DNA of 33,741 nt from Lacisediminihabitans sp. (lineage in GTDB: Bacteria > Actinomycetota > Actinomycetes > Actinomycetales > Microbacteriaceae). Shown here piece after piece: positions 16,499-24,001 of this stretch (the first letter of the stretch is position 1; each line of letters opens with the position of its first letter). Where the stretch lies: assembly GCA_025362355.1 (NCBI GenBank), contig JANYGT010000098.1, positions 1-33,741 of the forward strand. Reading direction: 5' to 3'. A model generated the notes under the pieces. That model did no database searches. It saw nothing but the letters and a program-made list of their open reading frames with translations, and was not told the origin of the DNA. The translations under genes were made by a program, and so were the position numbers.

Positions 16499-16938
16499 TC
16501 AATTCTCACTTGCGGCGGACCTGATCGTAAGAACGTCACTTTGCCGACATTTGATGTTCCCGGACGCCCTGCTCACGCAGGATGACTCGACTCCGTGGCC
16601 TTCAGCCCTCATCTCATCGATGAATTGGCAGATCAGTGGCGGTGAGAGTCGAGTTCCCAAACTCCGCGCACGAAGGACCCGACTTCGTTCCGGCATCGAC
16701 CTGAGCCTGGACGACCTACTTGCGCAACGTCTCGACCCCAACATTCAACTTCGGGGCCAGCGCCGTGCAGGCGGCGAACACCGTCGGGTAATCGCTCAGA
16801 CGGTCCAAGTCCATCCGCACGGCCCGATCATGAACCTCGGCAGGGAATTTCTTAAGCACAAACCGCATCCTTTCACCAGAAAGAAAGCGGCACGAAACCC
16901 GGGACGGTTCAACCTGCATGAAATCCGGACGGTTCACA
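16499..16938 (-). mobile_element. Decayed IS3-family insertion sequence (orfA with nonsense codon, orfB truncated)
   Basis: On the minus strand, codons from ATG 16868 read a recognisable IS3 OrfA N-terminus (KKFPAEVHDRAVRM, DYPTVFAACTALAPKLNVG, VETLRK). A TAG at 16716-16718 then stands where homologues usually have Trp, followed by VVQAQVDAG in the same frame. Further on (about 16640 down to 16600) another frame gives FIDEMRAEGHGVESSC, the start of OrfB, after which similarity is lost. The DDE catalytic part is missing, so the element is dead. A 10-bp direct repeat GGACGGTTCA at 16902-16911 and 16927-16936 lies in the probable left end. The rest of 16421-17065 contains no other gene that I can support. 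Confidence 0.8.
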
Positions 16939-17065
16939 TTCACCGTCGCAATTACCGGGGGCCTCACGAACCAGAGGGGTTTCGTGCTCCGCGATGGCAG
17001 AATCCTGCGGACCATCCCTTTGCGCCCTCGCGCTCCGCAGGACCACAATGGGCACAAGGAGTGCG

Positions 17066-17854
17066 ATGCCGCAGCAGATCGTGAGCAACGAGGCCACCAG
17101 CCACAGCGTGACGTCCCGCGCGCTCGCCGTGTTTGCCGCGTTCGAAAACACCACCGGGCCATTGACCGTCGCGAGAATCGCCCAGCGTGCGCAACTCCCC
17201 CTTTCGACGGCCTATCGCCTGATCCACGAGCTCGAGGCGTGGGGTGGGGTGGATCGTCTCACCGACGGCACCTATCAAGTAGGGATGCGCATCTGGGAGC
17301 TCGGTCAGCTTGCGGGTCGCCGACTTCGTGACCGTGCGCATCCGTTTTTGCAGGATTTGTTCGATCTGACCCACGAGAACGTACATCTTGCTGTGCGGGA
17401 GGGGACCCAAGTGCTGTACATCGACAAAATCTATGGCTCCCGCAAGGTGCCGATGGTCTCGCGGGTCGGTGGGAGGTTACCTCTTCATACGACTGCCGTC
17501 GGACGGGTATTGCTTGCGGCGGAGCCCCAGTGGTTCGTCGATGCTTACGTTCAGCGCGAGTTGGAAGCGCCAACCGAGCGAACCCTCATCGACCCGGAAG
17601 GGCTCAGGGCCGTGATCTCAAGTGCCGCCACAGATGGCTACTCGATCACGGTAAATCAAATGCGAGTCGGTTCATGCTCGATTGCGGTGCCCGTTGTCGT
17701 CGAGGGTAACTGCGTCGCCGCCGCGGGTGTCGTCATCGAAGCCGCGCGATCGGGCGAGGCGCGCCGATTCCTCCCCCTTCTTATGTCGACTGCTGAGCGC
17801 GTGCAATCGGCCGTGCTTTCACAACCGCTGCGTCATACCCTCCAGCGACGCTGA
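17066..17854 (+). CDS. IclR-family transcriptional regulator (likely controls the downstream catabolic cluster)
   Basis: The 262-aa regulator has an N-terminal winged helix (residues about 18-75; VTSRALAVFAAFE, IAQRAQLPLSTAYRLIHELE) and an IclR effector-binding domain (VHLAVREGTQVLYIDKI, RLPLHTTAVGRVLLA, SCSIAVPVVVEGNCVAAAGVV). IclR proteins commonly control aromatic catabolism and bind the substrate or an intermediate. The ORF track starts at 16994; ATG 17066 is favoured by AAGGAG 4 nt upstream and by the usual family length. It lies 90 bp before and on the same strand as the P450 operon, with a palindrome in that gap. Activator or repressor cannot be told. Confidence 0.92.
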   Translation: MPQQIVSNEATSHSVTSRALAVFAAFENTTGPLTVARIAQRAQLPLSTAYRLIHELEAWGGVDRLTDGTYQVGMRIWELGQLAGRRLRDRAHPFLQDLFDLTHENVHLAVREGTQVLYIDKIYGSRKVPMVSRVGGRLPLHTTAVGRVLLAAEPQWFVDAYVQRELEAPTERTLIDPEGLRAVISSAATDGYSITVNQMRVGSCSIAVPVVVEGNCVAAAGVVIEAARSGEARRFLPLLMSTAERVQSAVLSQPLRHTLQRR

Positions 17855-17859
17855 GCAGC

Positions 17860-17880
17860 GATTCTCACTGGATGGGAATC
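17860..17880. promoter_or_regulatory. Candidate IclR operator
   Basis: Near-perfect 21-bp palindrome GATTCTC-N7-GGGAATC (6 of 7 paired positions) in the 90-bp gap between the IclR gene and the P450 gene. Position and size fit an IclR-type operator. Not compared with any other site. Confidence 0.45.
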
Positions 17881-17944
17881 ACCGCTAGGTGACTGTCGTT
17901 TCGGGGCGCACGATGAATCATCACAAGGTTCGAGGAGGAACGTG

Positions 17945-19186
17945 ATGAGCGTTGATGTTGCGGTGCATGAGCACCACGGGTTCGAAGCATTCGCCATGGG
18001 CGATCCGTTCCCCGTGTATGAGGAACTTCGTCGCGAAGAGCCCGTGATGTTCGACGAGAATATCGGCTACTTCGTGATAACCCGCTACGACGACATCAAG
18101 GCTGTGTTCGCCGACTGGGAGCACTTCTCCTCGGAGAACGCACAAGCACCAATCCGCCCCGCGGGTGAGCCCGCCAAGCGGGTCATGGCTGAGGGCGGCT
18201 TCACCGCGTACTCCGGCCTCTCCGCCCGTGTGCCCCCGGAGCACACGCGCATCAGGAATGTCGCCACCAAGGCCTTCACGCCCCGACGCTACAAGGTGCT
18301 CGAACCGCTCGTGCGCGAGAACGTCGATCGTCTCATCGACCGCATGCTCGCCGCCGGGCCCCCGGCCGATATCGTCGCCGGCCTCGCGTGGGATGTCCCG
18401 ACCATCACGATCCTCACCCTGTTGGGTGTCTCGACCGACATGATCCCGCTGGTCAAGGAATGGGCGGGAAGCCGTGCGGCGATGACCTGGGGTGACCTCA
18501 CTGACGAGGAACAGGTGCCACACGCTCACAACCTCGTCGCGTACTGGAATTTCTGCCAGAAGCTCGTCGCTGACTCGAAGCGCGACCCGCAAGACGATCT
18601 CGTGGGGGACATGGTGCGCCTGCAGGCCGACGGCAACGAGATCAGCGATCACGAGATCGCCTCGTTCCTCTACAGTCTGTTGTTCGCCGGACACGAGACC
18701 ACGACGACTCTCATCTCCAACGCGCTGCGTGTTCTGCTCGGTCATCCCGACCAGTACCGCGAGCTCGGCGCTAGTCCAACAGCCATCCCCGCCGCGATCG
18801 ACGAGGTTCTCAGGTTCAGTCCGAGCATTGTCGCGTGGCGGCGCAAGGCGCTCGCCGACTCCGAGATCGGTGGAGTGACGATCCCCAGGGGGTCGAACGT
18901 GCTCCTGGTCATGGGTTCGGCGAACCGTGACGAAACGGTGTTTGACGAGCCAGACCTGTTCGACATCGCCCGGAAGAACGCTCGCAGCCACCTGTCGTTC
19001 GGTTTCGGCATCCACTACTGCCTGGGTAACCTGCTCGCCAAGCTCCAGGTGAAGGTTGTGCTCGAAGAGATCACCGCGAAGATTCCCGGTTTGAGGCTCA
19101 TCGAAGACCAGCAGATCGTGTTCGGCGACAACCTGTCCTTCCGGGCGCCGACCGCCGTCGCCGTGACCTGGGGCGAGGGCAACTGA
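17945..19186 (+). CDS. Cytochrome P450 (CreJ-like, proposed oxidase of aryl-phosphate alkyl group)
   Basis: Soluble bacterial class I P450 of 413 aa. The I-helix oxygen-activation motif is FAGHETTTT (about 247-255). The K-helix ExxR is EVLR (287-290). The heme loop is FGFGIHYCLG with the Cys ligand at residue 359. ATG 17945 is preceded by a strong AGGAGG 6 nt upstream; the track start at GTG 17942 is less likely. A ferredoxin and a ferredoxin reductase lie in the same operon, giving a complete electron chain. Because the next two genes look like a two-subunit aryl kinase, this P450 is proposed to match CreJ of C. glutamicum, which oxidises the methyl group of 4-methylphenyl phosphate. The P450 call is certain; the substrate is inferred. 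Confidence 0.93.
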   Translation: MSVDVAVHEHHGFEAFAMGDPFPVYEELRREEPVMFDENIGYFVITRYDDIKAVFADWEHFSSENAQAPIRPAGEPAKRVMAEGGFTAYSGLSARVPPEHTRIRNVATKAFTPRRYKVLEPLVRENVDRLIDRMLAAGPPADIVAGLAWDVPTITILTLLGVSTDMIPLVKEWAGSRAAMTWGDLTDEEQVPHAHNLVAYWNFCQKLVADSKRDPQDDLVGDMVRLQADGNEISDHEIASFLYSLLFAGHETTTTLISNALRVLLGHPDQYRELGASPTAIPAAIDEVLRFSPSIVAWRRKALADSEIGGVTIPRGSNVLLVMGSANRDETVFDEPDLFDIARKNARSHLSFGFGIHYCLGNLLAKLQVKVVLEEITAKIPGLRLIEDQQIVFGDNLSFRAPTAVAVTWGEGN

Positions 19187-19188
19187 TC

Positions 19189-20259
19189 ATGGGCATCTAC
19201 ACCTTCCCCTTCGACAGCACCGAGACTCCCGTTCACGAGCGCCTCGGCGGCAAGTGCACGAGCCTCGCGATCATGACGTCGGTCGGTGCGCCGGTTCCGC
19301 CCGGGTTTGCGATCACGACCGATGCCTTCGACGCGGTCATGAATCAGACGACTCTGCGCGAGCACATACTGCGCGTGCTCGACGGACTCGACGTGGATGA
19401 CACTGCCGAGGTCGAGCGTCGCGCCGCCCACGTCCGCGAACTCATCCTCACCCAAACGGTTCCGGACGATGTGCGCCACGAAACGATTGCCGCGTACGAC
19501 GCGCTGATGCAGCTGTGCGGTGGAGAGGTCCCCGTGGCGGTGCGCTCGAGCGCGACCGCCGAGGACTTGCCGGATGCGAGCTTTGCCGGCCAGCAAGACA
19601 CCTACCTGTGGATTACGGGACAGAAGGATGTCCTGCAGAAGGTCCGCGAATGCTGGGCGAGCCTCTACACTGCGAGGGCGATCACCTACCGTGCCGCCAA
19701 CAAGATCCCGGACGAGGGCTTGTCGATGGCGGTTGCAGTACAAAAGATGGTCAACTCGCGCACCTCCGGTGTCGCGATGACGATCGATCCCAAGAACGGT
19801 GACCGCTCGAAGATCGTCATCGACTCCAGCTGGGGGCTCGGCGAGCTCGTTGTCTCGGGTGAAGTAACGCCCGACAACTACCTCATCGACAAGGTTCTGC
19901 TGCAGGTGATCGATCGCATCATCAGCGATAAGCATGAAGAACTCGTCCCGACCGGACACGGCACCGTCGCACGACGTGAAGTGGATGCCGAGCGCCGCAA
20001 CTCCCCGAGCCTCAGCGACGAAGAAATCGTCGCCGTCGCTCGCCTGGCCAAAAGCGCCGAGAGGCACTACGGAAGCGTCCAGGACGTGGAATGGGCGATC
20101 GACGCTGACCTGCCCGCGGGGCAGAACGTGCTTCTGCTCCAGTCCCGGCCCGAAACCGTCTGGTCGCAAAAAGCGAAGCCCGTACATCACACGTCGAGCG
20201 GCTCCGGCATCGAGGCGATCACCAAGTCGCTGCTCGCCCAAATGGGCAGTCGAGCCTAG
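19189..20259 (+). CDS. PEP-synthase-like ATP-binding subunit (CreHI / phenylphosphate-synthase type)
   Basis: A 356-aa protein matching only the N-terminal nucleotide-binding (PPDK_N, ATP-grasp) part of PEP synthase. Signatures: LGGKCTSLAIM near the start, VPVAVRSSATAEDLPDASFA, MTIDPKNGDR, IDSSWGLGELVVSG, YGSVQDVEWAID and the closing LLLQSRPET. It ends where the phosphohistidine domain would begin in the full-length enzyme; that domain is on the next gene. In phenylphosphate synthase of Thauera and in CreHI, the same split enzyme uses ATP to phosphorylate a catalytic histidine and then a phenolic hydroxyl. It starts 2 nt after the P450 stop. A role in gluconeogenic PEP synthesis is unlikely given the split and the context. 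Confidence 0.85.
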   Translation: MGIYTFPFDSTETPVHERLGGKCTSLAIMTSVGAPVPPGFAITTDAFDAVMNQTTLREHILRVLDGLDVDDTAEVERRAAHVRELILTQTVPDDVRHETIAAYDALMQLCGGEVPVAVRSSATAEDLPDASFAGQQDTYLWITGQKDVLQKVRECWASLYTARAITYRAANKIPDEGLSMAVAVQKMVNSRTSGVAMTIDPKNGDRSKIVIDSSWGLGELVVSGEVTPDNYLIDKVLLQVIDRIISDKHEELVPTGHGTVARREVDAERRNSPSLSDEEIVAVARLAKSAERHYGSVQDVEWAIDADLPAGQNVLLLQSRPETVWSQKAKPVHHTSSGSGIEAITKSLLAQMGSRA

Positions 20260-20351
20260 AACACGACCGAATACTTCAGGGCCACCGCCGATGGCTCAGG
20301 ACACCCCTGTCTTCACCCGAGTACGACGAACACCGAGAAGGGCACAACGCA

Positions 20352-22175
20352 ATGACGCACACCGCCGCCCGTAAGAGTTTTGATTCTCCCTATGACCTCG
20401 AAGCGCCGCCCGGCGCCGAGGGCTGGAGAGATCTCTACCCCTATAACTTGATTTTCCAAGAGAATCTGCGCGACAAGGAAAACGCCAAGTTCTGGTTCTG
20501 TGACAGCCAGCACTGGCCGAATGTCTTCAAGCCGTTCGAGACTGTCGGCGTTGAGTTCGCGGTTCGGTGCCTCGGCGCATTCAACACCCGCCACTACATC
20601 ATCCCGCCGGCCAACGGCATCGAGTTCCGCATCCACAACGGCTTCTGCTACATGAGCCCGGTTGCCGTCGCACCCGAACTCATCGGCGACCGCGTTCCTC
20701 ACTTCATGGAGCGCGCCGGTCACTACTTCGCAAATTGGGATTCCCTGCTCGAGAACTGGAAGAAGAAGGTGCTCGGCACCATCTCGGAGATGGACGCGAT
20801 CAACTTCGAAGCGCTTCCCGAAATGGTCGACCTTGACGTCATCACCGGCGGGCTCGGTATCGACCCGTCCGCGAAGATGATGGCCGACTACGACCGGCTG
20901 ATCCAGCTCGCCTACCAGAACTGGGAGTACCACTTCGAGTTCCTCAACCTTGGCTATGTGGCGTATCTCGACTTCTTCGGCTTCTGCAAGGAGTCGTTCC
21001 CGTCGATACCCGACCTCGCGATCGCGCGCATGGTTCAGGGCGTCGACTCGGTACTCTTCCGCCCGGATGACGAGCTCAAGGGACTCGCAGAACTGGCGGT
21101 GCGGCTCGGGCTGGTCGAGATCTTCGCCTTGCACGATGGGTCGGAGCAGGTGCTCGCGGTGCTCGCGGGCTCCCCGAATGGCACGGAGTGGATCGCAGCG
21201 TGGGAAGCCGCCAAAGAACCGTGGTTCAACTACACCTCGGGTAACGGGTTTTACGGTTCTGACGTCTACTGGCGCGACAACCTCGACCTCCCGATGGGCT
21301 ACGTAAAGGACTACGTCGAGCGCGCGGCGCGCGGTGACGTTCTCAAGCGCCCCACGACCGAGCTCATTGCCGAGCGTGACCGGATCGTCGGAGAGTACGG
21401 AGAGTTCCTCAGTGGTGAGGCCCTTGAGACCTTCCACGGCAAGCTCGGTCTCGCCCGCACGGTGTACCCGTATGTCGAAGACCACAACTTCTACATCGAG
21501 CACTGGACGATGGGCGTGTTCTGGCGGAAGGTTCGTCAGCTCTCCCGGCTGTTCCAGAGCTACGGTTTTTGGGAGAACCCCGACGACATGCTCTACCTGA
21601 CGCGCGACGAGGTGCGCCCGGTCATCTTCGACCTCGCGACCGGCTGGGGCGTAGGAGCCGATCCGATCGGCCCGACGTACTGGCCGACCGAGATCGAGCG
21701 TCGCCGCGGCATTGTCGCTGCGCTTTCGACAGCGCGACCGGAGCCCGCTTTCAATACACCGCCCGAGACGATCAACGAGCCATTCACGATCATGCTCTGG
21801 GGGATCACGACCGAGCAGGTTCAACAGTGGCTCGCCGGTGACGATGCGGAGAGTCCCGGGCTCAAAGGTATGGCAGCCTCTCCGGGAGTCGTCGAGGGCA
21901 TCGCTCGAGTCATCAGTGGTCCGGAGCAGCTCGGTGAGTTGCAACAGGGTGAGATCCTCGTTGCTCCGACGACGGCACCGAGCTGGGGTCCGATCTTCGG
22001 CAAGATCACGGCGACCGTCACCGACATCGGGGGCATGATGAGCCACGCGGCGATCGTCTGCCGTGAGTATGGCTTGCCCGCCGTGACCGGCACCGGGAGC
22101 GCATCCACGAAGATCAAGACGGGGATGCACATTCGGGTCGACGGCTCGCAGGGCATCGTCACGATTCTCGACTGA
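20352..22175 (+). CDS. PEP-synthase-like phosphohistidine/phenol-binding subunit (CreHI / phenylphosphate-synthase type)
   Basis: The 607-aa partner of the ATP-binding subunit. The C-terminal swivelling phosphohistidine domain is clear: GMAASPGVVEGIARVI, GEILVAPTTAPSWGPIF and GGMMSHAAIVCREYGLPAV, with the catalytic His at about residue 565. The first 450 residues carry no PEP-binding TIM barrel of PPDK type. They are rich in aromatic residues (for example YPYNLIFQE, WDSLLENWKKK, FYIEHWTMGVFW) and would bind the phenolic acceptor, as proposed for phenylphosphate synthase protein 1. Sizes (40 and 68 kDa class) resemble the Thauera alpha/beta pair; no third CBS-type subunit is present. A 92-bp gap separates it from the previous gene, and the start has AGAAGGG upstream. 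Confidence 0.85.
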   Translation: MTHTAARKSFDSPYDLEAPPGAEGWRDLYPYNLIFQENLRDKENAKFWFCDSQHWPNVFKPFETVGVEFAVRCLGAFNTRHYIIPPANGIEFRIHNGFCYMSPVAVAPELIGDRVPHFMERAGHYFANWDSLLENWKKKVLGTISEMDAINFEALPEMVDLDVITGGLGIDPSAKMMADYDRLIQLAYQNWEYHFEFLNLGYVAYLDFFGFCKESFPSIPDLAIARMVQGVDSVLFRPDDELKGLAELAVRLGLVEIFALHDGSEQVLAVLAGSPNGTEWIAAWEAAKEPWFNYTSGNGFYGSDVYWRDNLDLPMGYVKDYVERAARGDVLKRPTTELIAERDRIVGEYGEFLSGEALETFHGKLGLARTVYPYVEDHNFYIEHWTMGVFWRKVRQLSRLFQSYGFWENPDDMLYLTRDEVRPVIFDLATGWGVGADPIGPTYWPTEIERRRGIVAALSTARPEPAFNTPPETINEPFTIMLWGITTEQVQQWLAGDDAESPGLKGMAASPGVVEGIARVISGPEQLGELQQGEILVAPTTAPSWGPIFGKITATVTDIGGMMSHAAIVCREYGLPAVTGTGSASTKIKTGMHIRVDGSQGIVTILD

Positions 22176-22191
22176 GCAGGAAGGACACGCC

Positions 22192-22896
22192 ATGACTGCC
22201 TGGTCCCGCCCTCGGATCAACCATCTCGGACGAGATGTGAGCGCGCGTATTCCCCCGCGCGACACTGTTCCCGGTATGGTCTGGCTCGGCGAGCGGGACG
22301 AGGCGATCTGGCGGCTTGCCGCGTCGTACCTCACTGTTCGTGACAATGACGCCCACTCGCTTTATTCCTATGGGATCGCGCGGGCGCTGCTATCGCAGGT
22401 TCCCGAGGCCGACGAGCGGATCGTGCTTCCCGCCATACTTCTCCATGACACGGGGTGGTCAACGGTCGATGAGCAGGACGCGCTCGAGGCGATCGCTCCC
22501 GGTGGCGGCCGTCCGGACCTTGTCTTGCAGCACGAGCGCGAGGGCGCACGAATCGCGCGCGAAATCCTTAATGCCGTGGATGTACCCACGGCGGACATCG
22601 ACATCATCGTCGAGATCATCGACGGACACGACAGTCGAACAACGTCGCTGAGCATCAACGACTCCGTTGTCAAGGATGCCGACAAGCTCTGGCGGGTGAG
22701 CCCGCACGGCAGGGCCGTCGTGTGTGACTGGTTTGGCCTCGACGACGACGAGGCCCTTCGCCTGTGTGCGTACCGCGCCTATGACGAACTTTTCACCGAC
22801 GCGGGTCGGGCCATGTCCCGCGCACTCGTTGCGCTCGGTTCGATGCAATTGAGCCCGCAGATGGCTTCGGTCTACCGACGAGAGGAAAGCCAATGA
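22192..22896 (+). CDS. HD-domain phosphohydrolase 1 (CreD-like)
   Basis: Cytoplasmic metal-dependent phosphohydrolase of 234 aa. The HD metal ligands are H55, H85-D86 (ILLHDTGWS) and the late Asp in VVKDADKLWR, with additional H114 (QHEREG) and H146-D147 (IDGHDSR), giving the multi-histidine pattern of HD enzymes that can hold two metals. In the Cre pathway the HD protein CreD removes the phosphate from the oxidised aryl phosphate. The gene starts 16 nt after the kinase subunit with a strong AGGAAGGA, and its last 4 nt overlap the SDR start. A related paralogue lies at 25256. Confidence 0.82.
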   Translation: MTAWSRPRINHLGRDVSARIPPRDTVPGMVWLGERDEAIWRLAASYLTVRDNDAHSLYSYGIARALLSQVPEADERIVLPAILLHDTGWSTVDEQDALEAIAPGGGRPDLVLQHEREGARIAREILNAVDVPTADIDIIVEIIDGHDSRTTSLSINDSVVKDADKLWRVSPHGRAVVCDWFGLDDDEALRLCAYRAYDELFTDAGRAMSRALVALGSMQLSPQMASVYRREESQ

Positions 22897-23645
22897 CTCA
22901 TGCGGACGGTCGTGTTGTTCTCATCACGGGAGCTGGGGGAGGGCTCGGGCGCGCTTTTGCGGTCGGCTTCGCCGCGGCAGGCGATCGAATCGTCGTCGCT
23001 GATATTGACGCGGCGGGAGCCCATCGCACGGTTGAGCTGCTCGCCGCCGAAGGTGCTGATGCCCTCGCTGTTCGGGTCGATGTGACCAAGAAGGCATCCG
23101 TCGAGGCACTCATCGACACGGTCATCGACCGCTATGGTCGGCTCGACGTCGTCGTCAACAACGCTGCGATCTACGCGACTCTCACACGCACGCCGTTTGC
23201 TGAGATCGATCCCGACGAGTGGGACCGCGTCATGGCGGTCAACGCGAAAGGCACATGGCTGGTCTCGGCTGCGGCCTACCCCCGCATGACGAAGCCCGGC
23301 GGTCGAATCATCAACATCGCGTCGGCCACGGTAATGAGTGGGTCTCCGCTGTGGATGCATTACGTGGCATCGAAGGCGGCGGTTATCGGCATGACCCGAG
23401 TGATGGCCCGCGAGACCGGATCAGAAGGCGTGACCGTCAACGCGATCGCGCCCGGCTTCACGCTTACCGAGGCGAGCATGGGATTGATGGATGATGCCGC
23501 GACCTATGGCGTCGATCGCGGCGCGATCAAGCGCGCGAGCCAACCCGACGACATCGTCGGTACCGCCGTGTTTCTCGCCTCCGATCAGGCGAGCTACATC
23601 ACCGGCCAAACTCTCATCGTCGACGGCGGCAAACAGTTCATTTGA
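22893..23645 (+). CDS. SDR-family dehydrogenase (proposed hydroxybenzyl alcohol dehydrogenase)
   Basis: Classical short-chain dehydrogenase of 250 aa. The NAD(P) motif is ITGAGGGLGRAFA; VVVNNAAIY is the NNAG-type motif; the active-site YVASK is followed by the late PGFTLTEA and the closing GQTLIVDGG. An Asp at the end of beta-2 (VVADIDAAG) suggests NAD preference. In context it would oxidise the benzylic alcohol, or its phosphate, made by the P450 to the aldehyde, the role of the alcohol dehydrogenase in the Cre pathway. Overlapping start (ATGA type) with HD1 implies translational coupling; GAGAGGAAAG is the ribosome binding site. Confidence 0.88.
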   Translation: MTHADGRVVLITGAGGGLGRAFAVGFAAAGDRIVVADIDAAGAHRTVELLAAEGADALAVRVDVTKKASVEALIDTVIDRYGRLDVVVNNAAIYATLTRTPFAEIDPDEWDRVMAVNAKGTWLVSAAAYPRMTKPGGRIINIASATVMSGSPLWMHYVASKAAVIGMTRVMARETGSEGVTVNAIAPGFTLTEASMGLMDDAATYGVDRGAIKRASQPDDIVGTAVFLASDQASYITGQTLIVDGGKQFI

Positions 23646-23675
23646 TCGGCCACCCGGCCACCCAAGGAGTCAGCA

Positions 23676-23999
23676 ATGCCCAGCATCACCTACATATCCC
23701 CGAACGGCACGTCGACCACCCTCGACGCGCGAGTCGGAGACTCCGTGATGGAGGTCGCGGTCAAGCACGGCGTCGACGGGATTGTCGCCGAATGCGGGGG
23801 CGCGTGTTCGTGTGCCACGTGTCACGTCTACGTCGACGCGGCATTTCAAGAGACCGTTGGCGGGCCGGGCGAGCTCGAAGACGACATGCTCGACGGCGCC
23901 GCATCCGAACGATTGTCGAACAGCCGACTCTCGTGCCAGATCAAAATGCGCGACGAGTTCGATGGCCTGACTGTGCACGTAGCCCCCGAGCAGCTGTAG
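23676..23999 (+). CDS. [2Fe-2S] ferredoxin, putidaredoxin/adrenodoxin type
   Basis: The 107-aa electron carrier has ligands C40-x5-C46-x2-C49 (in ECGGACSCATC) and C87 (LSCQI), the vertebrate-type/putidaredoxin pattern, and a DLDD-like acidic patch (GELEDDMLDG) for partner docking. It should pass electrons from the reductase encoded next to the P450, as CreE/CreF do for CreJ. Good ribosome binding site AAGGAG before ATG 23676. It is separated by only 2 nt from the reductase gene. Confidence 0.94.
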   Translation: MPSITYISPNGTSTTLDARVGDSVMEVAVKHGVDGIVAECGGACSCATCHVYVDAAFQETVGGPGELEDDMLDGAASERLSNSRLSCQIKMRDEFDGLTVHVAPEQL

Positions 24000-24001
24000 T
24001 C

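Noticed and set aside
16464-17084. 206-aa plus-strand ORF before the IclR gene
   Set aside because: It runs antisense to recognisable IS3 OrfA/OrfB remnants and has no protein-like features.
19189-22175. Rifampin phosphotransferase or PEP synthase
   Set aside because: Those are single long polypeptides with other middle domains; the split, the aromatic-rich acceptor region and the P450/HD/dehydrogenase context fit an aryl kinase better.
20313-22346. 677-aa minus-strand ORF
   Set aside because: It is the antisense shadow of the phosphohistidine kinase subunit; its translation shows no domain and has the Arg/Asp/Val-rich look of GC-skewed shadow frames.
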